NCBI RefSeq assembly: GCF_001757355.1
Contig: NZ_MINO01000016.1
Location: 19,456 to 83,455 of the forward strand
Source of the DNA: Sphingobium phenoxybenzoativorans
Lineage (GTDB): Bacteria; Pseudomonadota; Alphaproteobacteria; Sphingomonadales; Sphingomonadaceae
Direction of reading: 5' to 3'
DNA length: 64,000 bases
Below, one piece after another: positions 55,224 to 64,000 of the stretch (the stretch's first letter is position 1; each line of letters begins with the position of its first letter). The position numbers and the translations under genes were made by a program. The notes under the pieces are model-generated. The model did not search any database, had not been told where the DNA came from, and saw only the letters and a list, made by a program, of their open reading frames with translations.

Positions 55224-56732
55224 TTACTTGTCGCGCAAACGGACGGCGATGAAGCCGGCCTGGCCGCCACGGCGCTGCACCTGAAGCAGCACGGCGTTGC
55301 GGCCGGAGGATTTGACCTGCGCAATGGCGGCGTTGAACTCCGCCTCGGTCGTGACCGGACGGTTGTTCGCCGACAGGATCACGTCGCCGCGCTGCAGGCC
55401 CTTCGCGCCTGCGTCGGTGGACTGGTCGACGCTGCTGATCACCAGTCCGCGCGTGTCGGGCGCCGCGCCGATCTGGCGCGCGATGGAGGGCGTCAGCGGC
55501 TGGACGGCGATGCCCAGCGCCTGCTGCGCCGCCGCGGCGCTGCCCTGCGGACTCTTGTCGGAGAAGTCATCGTCCGAATCGCCGCTGCCGAAATTGGCGA
55601 GCTGCTCCTCCGGCGGGCGCTGGCCGACGACGGCGGTGACCGTGGTCCGCTGGCCGCCGCGGATCAGTTCGATCGGCACCTTCTGTCCGATCGGCAGGCC
55701 GCCGACGATGTAGGACAGGGTTTCGTCCGGCGTGACTTCGCGATTATTGACCTTCACGATCACGTCGCCCGCCTTGATCCCGGCATTGGCCGCGCCCTGC
55801 TTCGGCTCGACCGACTGGACGAACTCGCCGCGATTCTTCGCAAGGCCCAGCGAGTCGGCCATATCCTCCGACAGCGGGCTGATCTGCACGCCCAGATAGC
55901 CGCGCTTGACGCTCTCGCCCTTGCGCAGCGTGTCGATGACCGGGACCGCCTGTTCGGACGGAATGGCGAAGCCGATGCCGACATTGCCGCCCGACGGCGA
56001 GAGAATCTGCGAATTGATGCCGATCACATTGCCGCGCATGTCGAACATCGGGCCGCCGGAGTTGCCCTGATTGATCGAGGCGTCGGTCTGGATGAAGCGG
56101 TCGCTGCCGCCGCCGGTGTTGCGGTGGACGGCGGAGATGATGCCGGCGGTCACGGTGCCGCTGAGCGCATAGGGGTTGCCGATCGCGACCACCCAGTCGC
56201 CGACGCGCGACTTGGTGCTGTCGCCGAACTTGACGAAGGGCAGGGCCTTCTTGGCGTCGATCTTCAGCACGGCAAGGTCGCTGGCGGTGTCGCGCCCGAT
56301 CAGCTTCGCCGAATATTCCTCGCGGTTGGTGAGGGTGACGGTGATCGAGTCGACGGTAGCGCCCTCCGCGCCCGCCGAAACGACATGCGCGTTGGTGACG
56401 ATGTAGCCGTCCGCCGAAATCAGGAAGCCCGAACCGAGCGACTGCGCCTGACGGGTCTGGGGCTGAGCGCCCTGACCGCCGCCGAACAGATCGCCGAAGG
56501 GGGTGCCGGCGAAGGGGTTCTGCACCTGAACGCGCTGGCGCGTGGAGATGTTGACGACAGCCGGCTGCAGCTTCTCAACCATGTCGGCGAGGCTGCCGGG
56601 CGCGCCCACGGGGGCGGCGGCCTGCATGCCTTCATTCTGCGCGGTCTGGGCGCCGAGCGGCTGGGTGGAGGTGACGGCGATGGCCGTGCCGCCCAGCAGC
56701 AAGGCCCCGGTAATGGCATATGCGTAACGCAC
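55224..56732 (-). CDS. degP: Periplasmic serine protease DegP/HtrA (Do family)
   Basis: A 502-residue Do-family protease. The signal peptide (AYAITGALLLGGTAIAVTS) precedes a protease domain with the triad H116 (TNAHVV), D152 (SDLAVLK) and S225 (GNSGGP). Two PDZ domains follow: RGYLGVQISPL and the C-terminal LVISSVDQSTDAGAKGLQRGDVI. A Gly/Gln-rich loop (FGGGQGAQPQ) replaces the classical LA loop. It degrades misfolded envelope proteins. It lies downstream of hflK-hflC on the same strand, a conserved alphaproteobacterial order. Confidence 0.96.
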   Translation of the reverse strand: MRYAYAITGALLLGGTAIAVTSTQPLGAQTAQNEGMQAAAPVGAPGSLADMVEKLQPAVVNISTRQRVQVQNPFAGTPFGDLFGGGQGAQPQTRQAQSLGSGFLISADGYIVTNAHVVSAGAEGATVDSITVTLTNREEYSAKLIGRDTASDLAVLKIDAKKALPFVKFGDSTKSRVGDWVVAIGNPYALSGTVTAGIISAVHRNTGGGSDRFIQTDASINQGNSGGPMFDMRGNVIGINSQILSPSGGNVGIGFAIPSEQAVPVIDTLRKGESVKRGYLGVQISPLSEDMADSLGLAKNRGEFVQSVEPKQGAANAGIKAGDVIVKVNNREVTPDETLSYIVGGLPIGQKVPIELIRGGQRTTVTAVVGQRPPEEQLANFGSGDSDDDFSDKSPQGSAAAAQQALGIAVQPLTPSIARQIGAAPDTRGLVISSVDQSTDAGAKGLQRGDVILSANNRPVTTEAEFNAAIAQVKSSGRNAVLLQVQRRGGQAGFIAVRLRDK

Positions 56733-57002
56733 TAATGAAAATCCTCTCTGTCAAAGGGGCGATGGAGGAAAAGGGAGCATTGAGTTGCTCCCGTCTCCCT
56801 TAACCCACATTGAATGGCGGCCGTTCCCGTCGGGCCGACCGATTCCGCCCAGACCGGGCTGCAAATGCCGCCTTTCTGCGCTTCCGGTGCTCACATACTG
56901 TAGTATGCTGCGCGCCGGTTCTCAAAATGCGCCATTTTCGCTCCGGCCTGAACAGAATATCGGCCAACCCGAAAACGTGCATGGCTTACCCGACTTCCTG
57001 CC

Positions 57003-57848
57003 TCACCTGCCCCTGAATTCCCTCAGGAAGTCGTTGTCCGGCGACAGGATCACCTGCGTCTGCCCGCCCGCCTGGGGCGAGAAGGTCCGGCGGTACGCCT
57101 GCATGGCGCGGTAGAAGTCGTAGAATTGCGGATCCTTGCCAAAGCTGTCGGCGTAGACCTTGGCGGCGCTGGCGTCGGCTTCGGCGCGGATGATCTGCGC
57201 CTGCTTTTCGCCCTGCGCGCGGATGGTGTTGGATTCCTGCTCGCGCGCGGTGCGCATCCGCTGGAACGCGGTGTCGAGCGGCGTGCCGTCCGGCAGGTCG
57301 GCGCGCTTGATCCGCACGTCGACGATCTCCGCGCCATATTGGCGGGCGACGCGGTTGAGGCCCTGCGCGATATTTTCCATCACCCGCCCGCGTTCCGGGC
57401 TGAGCAGCGCGGCGAAGGGCCGCTTGCCCAGTTCGTTGCGCAGCGCCGAGCCGAGAATGGGCTTGAGCGCATCGGACACGCGATCCTCGCTGCCCGCGGA
57501 GATATACATGCGCAGCGGATCGACGATGCGATACCGGGCGAAGGCGTCGACCTGCAGCCGGAGCTGATCGGTCGAGAGCACCTGCTGCCGCTCCATTTCG
57601 ACCGCAAGGACGCGCTTGTCGATCCAGACGATCTGCTCGGCGAAGGGCAGGCGGGCGATGATGCCCGCGCCGGTGGTGCCGAACGCCTCGTTCGGGCGGT
57701 AGCGGTTGACGATGCGCACCGGCTCGCCGAAGCGGACGATCACCGCCTGGCGGGTTTCCGGCACGATCGACACGGTGCTGCCCAGCAGGATCAGCAGCGC
57801 GATGGCGATGAGGGCGAGGGCGATCGGGTTGCGAAGGATGAACGGCAT
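57003..57848 (-). CDS. hflC: HflC, FtsH-protease modulator subunit
   Basis: A 281-residue SPFH/prohibitin-domain protein. A single N-terminal membrane anchor (IALALIAIALLILLGSTVSIV) is followed by the band-7 domain (TRQAVIVRFGEPVRIVNRY) and a coiled coil rich in Arg/Gln/Ala (REQESNTIRAQGEKQAQIIR). Its ATG overlaps the hflK stop codon by one base (TAATG), ensuring coupled synthesis. With HflK it forms the periplasm-facing cage that restrains FtsH, encoded at 30286-32232. Confidence 0.97.
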   Translation of the reverse strand: MPFILRNPIALALIAIALLILLGSTVSIVPETRQAVIVRFGEPVRIVNRYRPNEAFGTTGAGIIARLPFAEQIVWIDKRVLAVEMERQQVLSTDQLRLQVDAFARYRIVDPLRMYISAGSEDRVSDALKPILGSALRNELGKRPFAALLSPERGRVMENIAQGLNRVARQYGAEIVDVRIKRADLPDGTPLDTAFQRMRTAREQESNTIRAQGEKQAQIIRAEADASAAKVYADSFGKDPQFYDFYRAMQAYRRTFSPQAGGQTQVILSPDNDFLREFRGR

Positions 57849-58969
57849 TACTGGCCTCCCTCGCTGGCCGCGGCCGATGCGGCGGGCGCGGCGGCGGCGC
57901 GGCGCTTTAGCTCCGGCAGCGGCAGATAGGGGGTGACGTTGCCGGTTTCGACGATCGTCTTGTCCAGGCCGGGCAGGATCGCCTCCATCGTTTCATAATA
58001 CATGCGGCGGCGCGTGACCTCCGGCGAGAGGCTATACTGGCTATATACCTTGTCGAAGGCGGCGGCTTCGCCCTGTGCGCGGGCGGTGAGCTGCTGCGCA
58101 TAGGCGCGCGCTTCGTTGAGGTAGGTCTGCGCCGTCTGCTGCGCGGCGGATACTTCCTTGAAGCTGTCGTTGACGGCGGAGGGCGGGTCCGCCTGCTTGA
58201 TCGCGACGCCCTGGATGCGGACGCCGGACTTGTAGCTGTCCAGGATCTGCTGCGTGCGCTGCTCCACCTGCTGCTCGATGGCCGAGCGCCCGGCGCCGAG
58301 CGCGTCGTCCAGCGAGACGGACGCGATCACCGATCGCATCGCCGATTCGGCGACTTCGCGGATCGTCGTGTCCGGGTCAGCGAGCTGGAACTTGTAAAGC
58401 TCCGGGTTGCGGATGTTCCAGCGTACCGAATAGGCCAGGTCGATGATGTTCTGATCGCCGGTGAGCATCAGATTCTCGCGGTCGCTTTCGGCCGATCCGA
58501 TGTCGACGGTGCGGATTTCCTCCACATCCACCGTCTCCACCGATTCCAGCGGGGCGGGGAGCGTCAGGCTGATGCCCGGCGAGAGGGTGCGGCTATATTT
58601 GCCGAGCAGCGTCACGATGCCGCGCTCCTGCGGGCCGACGCGGTGGATGGAGGTCAGCGCGATCCAGACAAGGACGATCAGGCCAAGCGCGATCGGCCAC
58701 AGCGCCCGGCCGCCCGGACCCTGCGGAAAGCCGCCGCCGAAACCGCCGCCAAAGCTTTCCCGGCTGCGACGGATCAGCTCGTCTATCGCCGTGGGGCCAC
58801 GGCCGCCGGAGGGACCGCCGCCGCCGGGCTTTTGTGTCCACGGGTTGCGCGGGCCATCGCTTTTATCCCCGCCAGGCTCCTCGCCCCCGGAGTCGTTACC
58901 CTTGCCGCCCCACGGCCCCTGGCTCATTGCGGCGACGATTGCGGGCATCCACCCGAATAAACTGCTCAT
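57848..58969 (-). CDS. hflK: HflK, FtsH-protease modulator subunit
   Basis: A 373-residue protein from ATG 58969 (MSSLFGWM). The first 90 residues are Gly/Pro-rich and disordered (GGGFGGGFPQGPGG), as usual in alphaproteobacterial HflK. The membrane span is LWPIALGLIVLVWIAL. The SPFH domain then starts at VGPQERGIVTLLGKY, and a coiled coil with QTAQTYLNEARAYAQQL follows. The C-terminus is Ala-rich. The minus-strand frame remains open upstream of 58969 only as an antisense shadow of mrp. Confidence 0.97.
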   Translation of the reverse strand: MSSLFGWMPAIVAAMSQGPWGGKGNDSGGEEPGGDKSDGPRNPWTQKPGGGGPSGGRGPTAIDELIRRSRESFGGGFGGGFPQGPGGRALWPIALGLIVLVWIALTSIHRVGPQERGIVTLLGKYSRTLSPGISLTLPAPLESVETVDVEEIRTVDIGSAESDRENLMLTGDQNIIDLAYSVRWNIRNPELYKFQLADPDTTIREVAESAMRSVIASVSLDDALGAGRSAIEQQVEQRTQQILDSYKSGVRIQGVAIKQADPPSAVNDSFKEVSAAQQTAQTYLNEARAYAQQLTARAQGEAAAFDKVYSQYSLSPEVTRRRMYYETMEAILPGLDKTIVETGNVTPYLPLPELKRRAAAAPAASAAASEGGQ

Positions 58970-59083
58970 CTGGTCTCTATAGGTAGGCGCAGCGGGGAAA
59001 AACAGTCCTCTGCCGCGATTTCCCGTTGGATAGGTGGTGAAGGATGGTTTCGCAGGCGCGCGTTCCGCTCTATGGGGCCGCGC

Positions 59084-60049
59084 ATGACCGATCTTTCCGC
59101 CATCGCCGATCGCCTCTCCTCCCTCACCATGGGCCGCACCAGCGGGCTGCGATTGCGCGAGGGCATGCTGACCCTGGTGCTGGACGTGACCGGCCTGTCC
59201 AATGACGTGCGCGAGGCGATGGAGCGCGAGGTGCGCCACGCGGTGCAGGATGCGCCGGGCGTGGACGATGTGCGGATCGCGATGACGCAGGAAAAAACCG
59301 CGCTGCGGATCATCGCCGTGGGTTCGGGCAAGGGCGGCGTCGGCAAGTCCACCCTGTCGGCGAATCTGGCGGTGGCATTGAAGCGGCTGGGGCATCGGGT
59401 CGGCTTGGTCGACGCGGACATTTATGGCCCGTCGCAGCCGCGCCTGATGGGCAGCGAGGGCGAGAAGCCGGAGGCGCAGGACAAGAAGATGTTCCCGATC
59501 CAGAGCCGCTGGGGCGTGCCGATGCTGTCGATGGGGCATCTGGTGAAACCGGGGCAGGCGATCGCGTGGCGCGGGCCGATGGCGGGCAATGCATTGAGCC
59601 AGCTTGTCGATGCGCGCTGGGACGGGATCGACACGCTGATCGTCGATCTGCCGCCTGGCACCGGCGACGTGCAGCTTTCGATGATCCAGAAGCACAAGCC
59701 CGCGGGCGCGGTGATCGTCTCCACGCCACAGGACCTGGCGTTGATCGACGCGGCGCGCGCGGTCAGCCTGTTTGAGCAGGCGGGCGTGCCGCTGATCGGG
59801 CTGGTGGAGAATATGGCGGGCTATGCCTGCCCGTCATGCGGGGAAGTGTCCGACCCCTTCGGCTCCGGCGGGGCGGAGAAAGCGGCGGGCGAGATGGGCA
59901 TGCCGTTCCTGGGACGGATACCGCTGGCGATGGGCATACGCACGGCATCGGACGCGGGAGAGCCGCCTGCGGCTGGGGATGGCGCGGAGGCGGAGGCTTT
60001 CCGGGCGATTGCGGAGCAGGTGGCGGCGTGGTTGGGGAAGGGGCGGTAG
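59084..60049 (+). CDS. mrp: Mrp/ApbC-family Fe-S cluster carrier ATPase
   Basis: A 321-residue protein starting at ATG 59084 (MTDLSAI). A short MIP18-like N-terminal domain precedes the deviant Walker A GKGGVGKS (82-89). VDADIYGPSQPRLMG, DLPPGTGDVQLS and the CPSCG cluster-binding motif complete the Mrp/NBP35 signature. It transfers iron-sulfur clusters to apoproteins. It is divergent from hflK with about 115 bp between, a frequent sphingomonad arrangement. Confidence 0.96.
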   Translation: MTDLSAIADRLSSLTMGRTSGLRLREGMLTLVLDVTGLSNDVREAMEREVRHAVQDAPGVDDVRIAMTQEKTALRIIAVGSGKGGVGKSTLSANLAVALKRLGHRVGLVDADIYGPSQPRLMGSEGEKPEAQDKKMFPIQSRWGVPMLSMGHLVKPGQAIAWRGPMAGNALSQLVDARWDGIDTLIVDLPPGTGDVQLSMIQKHKPAGAVIVSTPQDLALIDAARAVSLFEQAGVPLIGLVENMAGYACPSCGEVSDPFGSGGAEKAAGEMGMPFLGRIPLAMGIRTASDAGEPPAAGDGAEAEAFRAIAEQVAAWLGKGR

Positions 60050-60074
60050 TTTGCGATAGGCGCTGATCTGGGCG

Positions 60075-61145
60075 CTATCTTGTCAGGCTATCATCCAGTT
60101 CCCTCAGCCTTGCCTCTATCTGGGGACCGAACTGATAAATATCGGTCAGGTCCGCGATAGTGTGCCTTTCTTCATCCTTCCCGGAAAATGTACCGAAATA
60201 TTTGGTGGTGACGCCATTGAAGTGCATGCGGGCAATGGATTTGCGATTATTGTCGTCCAACAAAATGGCGGCATAGGATTTCGCGTCACGAAGTATGATC
60301 CGCTTTGGATGCACCCACTTCGACGCGATGGCCTGAACAATATGAAACCCTGATATTTCTTCTGCCGTCGTTATAATTTCCGAATTGTCGGTGAGGGCCG
60401 TTTCCTCCTCGATATCAGGATCTCTTGGGGCAGAAGCGTTCAGGGCCGAGGACAGGCGTTCCGTGACCAGATCGCGAATGAAAGTGGCGATGGAGTTGGC
60501 CAGCAGCTTGGCGAAATGATCCTTGATCGCCGGCGTAAGGCGGCCTTCATGTATGCGCCGCGCCATCATGCCGACAAATTCTTCCGACGGTTCGGAAAAC
60601 TCCTTCGCCAATTCGATGCGGATCAACGACTGCAGCTTAAGATTGCCTGCTTCCTGCACGATCTTGTCGATGTCGAAGGAAGATTTGGCAAATTTCTCCA
60701 GGGTTTTGACGTCGGTTGGCTTGATCGCATCCATCGTGAATGTGAAGAATGGCTTTTCATCCATCTTGTTCGGTTTTTCGATGTCCGCATAAAATTGATA
60801 AACCACGCCGTTGGTGAGGACTGCCAGACGCGCATCCGTCACGCTGAAATAACGGAAAAGTTGCCCGGCGTGATTGATGTTCAATTCAAGCGACGAAGGC
60901 TTGCATTCGACAAGAATGGTGACCTTCCCACCCTTGCATATCGCGTAATCGACCTTCTCGCCTTTCTTGGTGCCGACATCGGCGATAAACTCCGGCACAA
61001 CCTCGCTGGGGTTGAAAACATCATATCCAAGAGCCTGAAGAAAGGGCATGACCAAGGCGGTTTTGGCTGCCTCCTCAGTCAGCAAAACTTCGCGATGTTC
61101 TATGGTCCGCTTCTGAAGTTCGGAAAGCCGCGTCGCCAGGTCCAT
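60075..61145 (-). CDS. Orphan restriction-endonuclease-like protein (HsdR N-terminal type)
   Basis: A 356-residue protein from ATG 61145; GGGGGATAGG lies just upstream and a TTG five codons earlier is less likely. The N-terminal half has the PD-(D/E)xK core of type I restriction R subunits: D66 in KVDYAI, then E80 and K82 in VTILVECKP. The remaining half has helical segments and a predicted beta end. The helicase motor is absent, and no hsdM/hsdS genes are nearby. Such orphans are widespread, so either nuclease or structural roles are possible. Confidence 0.8.
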   Translation of the reverse strand: MDLATRLSELQKRTIEHREVLLTEEAAKTALVMPFLQALGYDVFNPSEVVPEFIADVGTKKGEKVDYAICKGGKVTILVECKPSSLELNINHAGQLFRYFSVTDARLAVLTNGVVYQFYADIEKPNKMDEKPFFTFTMDAIKPTDVKTLEKFAKSSFDIDKIVQEAGNLKLQSLIRIELAKEFSEPSEEFVGMMARRIHEGRLTPAIKDHFAKLLANSIATFIRDLVTERLSSALNASAPRDPDIEEETALTDNSEIITTAEEISGFHIVQAIASKWVHPKRIILRDAKSYAAILLDDNNRKSIARMHFNGVTTKYFGTFSGKDEERHTIADLTDIYQFGPQIEARLRELDDSLTR

Positions 61146-61383
61146 GATCCTATCCCCCAATAAGACAAGAACAATGATGCCGTGTCGCCATCATCTGGTC
61201 CACGCCAATTGGAGCCATATTTGAGGGATCATATATTTCGAAAGTAAGCCGTTGTTTTTGTTTACGATGATGCAGGCTAGTTGCCACGCTTCCAGATGAA
61301 GATGCTGGCCGCACGCGCATCCTGACCACTGTCTTTTGCTGCGGCCTTTTCGTACCTATCTCCACTCATAAAGGAGAACCCCC

Positions 61384-61818
61384 ATGCCATTGACCCGTGA
61401 CGAAGATATCGCCGCCCTGCTGAACGGGGCGCGGACCATTGCGATGGTGGGGGCTTCGGACCGGCCGGACCGGCCGAGCTATGGCGTGATGCAGGTGCTG
61501 CAGGATCATGGATACCGGGTGCTGCCGGTCAATCCGCAAATCCCCGGCGAGCATATTCATGGCGAATTTGTGTGGGACCGCCTGTCCGACATCGGCGTGC
61601 CGATCGACATTGTGGACATTTTCCGGAACAGCGCGGCGGCGGGCGCGGTGGTCGATGACGCCATCGCGGCGGGCGCAATGGCGGTGTGGATGCAACTGGG
61701 CGTCGTCAACGAGGAAGCGGCGGCGCGGGCCGAGGCGGCGGGGCTGAAAGTGGTGATGGACCGCTGCCCGGCGATTGAGATACGCAGGCTGGGTCTGACG
61801 CCTGTGGGGGAGGGGTGA
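61384..61818 (+). CDS. CoA-binding Rossmann-fold protein
   Basis: A 144-residue YccU-type CoA-binding domain. The nucleotide loop is TIAMVGASDRPDRPSYGVMQ, followed by VLPVNPQIPGEHIHG, DIVDIFRNS and the VVMDRCPAIEIRR end. It corresponds to the CoA-binding domain of succinyl-CoA ligase alpha but lacks the catalytic half. AAAGGAG precedes ATG 61384. The biological role of the stand-alone family is not settled. Confidence 0.92.
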   Translation: MPLTRDEDIAALLNGARTIAMVGASDRPDRPSYGVMQVLQDHGYRVLPVNPQIPGEHIHGEFVWDRLSDIGVPIDIVDIFRNSAAAGAVVDDAIAAGAMAVWMQLGVVNEEAAARAEAAGLKVVMDRCPAIEIRRLGLTPVGEG

Positions 61819-61860
61819 AGGGGGCTGGAGTTGTCCATTTTACGTGGAAGCACTCCAATC

Positions 61861-61926
61861 TCCGTTCGTGTCGAGCGAAGTCGAGACACTGCGCGAGACT
61901 TCTCGACTACGCTCGAAGCGAACGGA
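61861..61926. repeat. Inverted repeat of the TCCGTTCGTGTCGAGCGAAG type, copy 2
   Basis: A compact 66-bp form whose arms TCCGTTCGTGTCGAGCGAAG and CTACGCTCGAAGCGAACGGA are imperfect complements around a short spacer. It is the same family as 32465-32557, with the central part shortened. Confidence 0.85.
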
Positions 61927-62019
61927 GGGGGGTAATTTGCGGAGGCCGTTCGGCTCCAAGTGACTCCCGCCACTTTAGCACCTTCCCGTTTCGCGCGGGG
62001 CCTTCTATCAGGCGGATAT

Positions 62020-64000
62020 ATGGCGCGCGCACCGGGATCGAAGGAGAGGCAGGGGATCGCGATCGACCGGCGCACGATGCTGGTCGGCGGGGGCGCCGCC
62101 GCCGGGCTGCTGGTCGCCTGGAGCCTGTGGCCGCGCGATTACAAGGCCAATGTCAATGTGTCGCCGGGCGAGCAATTGTTCGGCGCTTTCCTGAAAATCG
62201 ACAAGTCCGGCGTCGTCACCGTCATCGTGCCGCAGACCGAAATGGGGCAGGGGGTCACCACCGTCCTGCCGCAGATATTGGCGGACGAGCTGGGCGCGGA
62301 CTGGCGCACGGTTGCGGTGCAGCCAGCCCCGATCAGCGCGCTCTACGCCAATACGCTGCTGGTCGAGGAATGGCGCGGCAGCGACCTGACGACCATGCTG
62401 GGCGGGGTTGGCGACTGGGCGCTGAAGGAATATGCCACCCGCAACGCGATCATGCTGACCGGCGGATCGACGTCCGTCCGGATGTTCCATGACAGCTATC
62501 GCGACGCCGGGGCGGCGGCCCGCGTGCTGCTGTGCAAGGCGGCGGGCAAGCGCTGGGACGTCGCCTGGGAAAGCTGCGACATCAAGAATGGCATCGTGTC
62601 GGACGGCGGCAAGCGCCGGTTGAAGATCGGCGAGCTGGCGGCGGAGGCGAGCACGTTCGACCTGCCGGAGATATTGCCGCTGCGGCAGGACAGCGACGCG
62701 GACGGGCGGCTGGCGGGTGAAAGCGTGCCGCGGATCGACCTGCCCGCGCAGATCGACGGATCGATGACCTTCGCCGCCGACATCCGCGTGCCCGACATGC
62801 TGTACGCATCGATCCGGCAGGGGCCGGTGGGCGATGCGGCGCTCGGCAAGGTCAATGAGGCCGCCGCCGCCAAGGTGACGGGGTTCCGCAAGCTGGTGCA
62901 GCGCGACCGGTGGGTGGCGGCGGTCGCGTCCAACTGGTGGGCGGCGAACAAGGCGCTGGACCTGCTGGACCCCCTGTTCACCCTGCCGCACAGGCCGGTC
63001 GACACCGCCAGCATCGAAAAGGCGCTGGAGGACGCATTTGCGGGGAGCGGCGGACGGCGGCTGTATGAGCAGGGCGACCTGCTGCCGGTGTTCGAGGGCG
63101 CGACCATCGTCGCCAGCGAATATCAGGTCGCGCCTGCGTTGCACCTGGCGATGGAGACGATGGCGGCGACGGCGCGGGTGAAGGACGGGCTGGCGGAAGT
63201 GTGGATGGCGACGCAGGCGCCCACCTTCGCGCGGGCCGCGATCGCCGAGGCGCTGGGCTTTTCGAAGGGCGATGTGATCCTCTATCCGCTGCATGCGGGC
63301 GGATCGTTCGACCGGAAGATGGATTTCGAGGCGGGGGTGCAGGCGGCGATCATCGCGCAGGAAATGAAGCAGCCGGTGCAGCTCATGTGGTCGCGGGCGG
63401 AGGACATCATCCGCGACCTGCCCCGTGCGCCCGCCCATGCGCGCATGGCCGCGAAGCTGGGCCGCAACGGGGTGATCGAGGGCTGGCTGGCGAAGGTCGC
63501 CGCGCCCGCTGCCCTCGCCGAAACATGGGCGCGGATCGCCGATGGCGCGCTGCCCCATGACGCGGCGAAGGCGGCGTCGGGGCGCGCCGACCGGCTGGCG
63601 GTGTCCGGCATGACGACGCCCTATGCGATGAAGAATTTCGCCATCGACCATTATCCCGCCGACATCGGCCTGCCCACGGGGCGCTGGCGGTCCAACGCCA
63701 ACCATTATTCGGCCTTCTTCACGGAAAGCTTCATCGACGAGCTGGCCAAGTCGGCGGGGATAGAGCCGCTGTCCTTCCGCATCCAGATGCTCGGCGGTCA
63801 GCCGCGCCTTGCCCATTGCCTCGCCACGGCGGCGGCGATGGGCGGATGGCAGGGGGGGATTGCGGGCAGCGGGCAGGGCATCGCCTGCCACGCGATGAAC
63901 GGCGCCTACATCGCCGTGCTGGTGGAGGCGGGGCTGAACAATGGCAAGCTGACCGTGCCGCGCATCGTGGCGGCGGTCGATTGCGGCGATCAGATCAATC
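62020..64000 (+). CDS. Molybdopterin-binding large subunit of an IorB-type oxidoreductase (right-truncated)
   Basis: A frame from ATG 62020 stays open to the window end (660 codons visible of about 730-750 expected). The N-terminus has a twin-arginine signal (IDRRTMLVGGGAAAGLLVAW). The xanthine-dehydrogenase-like large subunit follows, with QTEMGQGVTTVLPQILADEL, ATQAPTFARAAIAEALGFSK, AGGSFDRKMDFE and WRSNANHYSAFFTESFIDEL. This matches isoquinoline 1-oxidoreductase beta subunit relatives, which oxidise N-heterocycles or aldehydes in the periplasm with a small [2Fe-2S] partner. No partner gene is visible upstream, so it may lie downstream. Confidence 0.93.
   Translation, partial: MARAPGSKERQGIAIDRRTMLVGGGAAAGLLVAWSLWPRDYKANVNVSPGEQLFGAFLKIDKSGVVTVIVPQTEMGQGVTTVLPQILADELGADWRTVAVQPAPISALYANTLLVEEWRGSDLTTMLGGVGDWALKEYATRNAIMLTGGSTSVRMFHDSYRDAGAAARVLLCKAAGKRWDVAWESCDIKNGIVSDGGKRRLKIGELAAEASTFDLPEILPLRQDSDADGRLAGESVPRIDLPAQIDGSMTFAADIRVPDMLYASIRQGPVGDAALGKVNEAAAAKVTGFRKLVQRDRWVAAVASNWWAANKALDLLDPLFTLPHRPVDTASIEKALEDAFAGSGGRRLYEQGDLLPVFEGATIVASEYQVAPALHLAMETMAATARVKDGLAEVWMATQAPTFARAAIAEALGFSKGDVILYPLHAGGSFDRKMDFEAGVQAAIIAQEMKQPVQLMWSRAEDIIRDLPRAPAHARMAAKLGRNGVIEGWLAKVAAPAALAETWARIADGALPHDAAKAASGRADRLAVSGMTTPYAMKNFAIDHYPADIGLPTGRWRSNANHYSAFFTESFIDELAKSAGIEPLSFRIQMLGGQPRLAHCLATAAAMGGWQGGIAGSGQGIACHAMNGAYIAVLVEAGLNNGKLTVPRIVAAVDCGDQIN

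Noticed and set aside
56785..57114. 109-codon plus-strand ORF between degP and hflC
   Set aside because: It overlaps the end of hflC, has no ribosome site and no recognisable domain; the stretch 56733-57002 is better read as the degP upstream region with a small dyad (CATACTGTAGTATG).
62008..63891. 627-codon minus-strand open frame
   Set aside because: Antisense to the molybdenum hydroxylase gene, which is the supported reading and runs off the window end.

Overview
The window looks like chromosomal DNA of a GC-rich alphaproteobacterium, most likely a sphingomonad (Sphingobium/Sphingomonas type). The reasons are the TonB-dependent receptor next to an aromatic-type catabolic cluster, alphaproteobacterial LexA boxes (GTTC-N7-GTTC), the UvrB, FtsH, HflKC and ThiC sequences, and dispersed palindromic repeats of the kind common in sphingomonads. 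The assignment rests on reading the proteins, not on a database search.

Positions 1 to about 9,594 are the end of an AT-richer integrated island. It runs up to a 49-bp 3' remnant of a tRNA-Thr(CGT) gene whose 5' half is absent, as expected for a duplicated attachment site. The island carries an integrase C-terminus at the window edge, a zinc-finger HNH-like protein, a HEPN-like protein, an FtsK-gamma-like winged helix, a PEP-CTERM protein, a replication-protein-like gene, a compact tyrosine recombinase, and a coupled Ser/Thr kinase-PP2C phosphatase pair downstream of an XRE regulator. Two overlapping membrane-protein genes lie next to the border.

From 9.8 to 18.0 kb lies a catabolic locus of unknown substrate. 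A citryl-CoA-lyase-like gene is divergent from a CaiB/BaiF CoA-transferase gene, followed by an IclR regulator and then a five-gene operon (TonB receptor, WrbA, VOC protein, MetE-like protein, alpha/beta hydrolase). Both promoter regions carry the same arrangement of two 13-bp TTC-N7-GAA dyads spaced 19 bp apart, a likely IclR operator.

From 18 to 40 kb are mostly core and housekeeping genes: a soluble chemoreceptor-like protein, an NAPE-PLD-like hydrolase, two DUF3617 proteins, arylamine N-acetyltransferase, uvrB, nucleoside hydrolase, 2OG-Fe(II) oxygenase, methyltransferase, ftsH, a HxlR/SDR divergent pair, a Tat-exported aminotransferase, a DUF3857/transglutaminase/TPR protein, a fatty acid hydroxylase, and DUF2141 and MipA proteins. 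At 25.3-26.7 kb is a LysM-nuclease toxin with a YezG-type immunity gene, preceded by a LexA box. Four 66-bp REP-like palindromes are scattered through this part.

From 40 to 64 kb are a TPP riboswitch with thiC, a low-GC Clp-fold protease insert, and a DUF5872 / 2'-5' RNA ligase pair diverging from a second LexA box. Two TauE/SafE permeases, PspC, GGCT, dienelactone hydrolase, a HerA-like ATPase, the degP and hflK-hflC cluster, mrp, an orphan HsdR-N-like protein and a CoA-binding protein follow. A molybdenum hydroxylase large subunit runs off the right edge.
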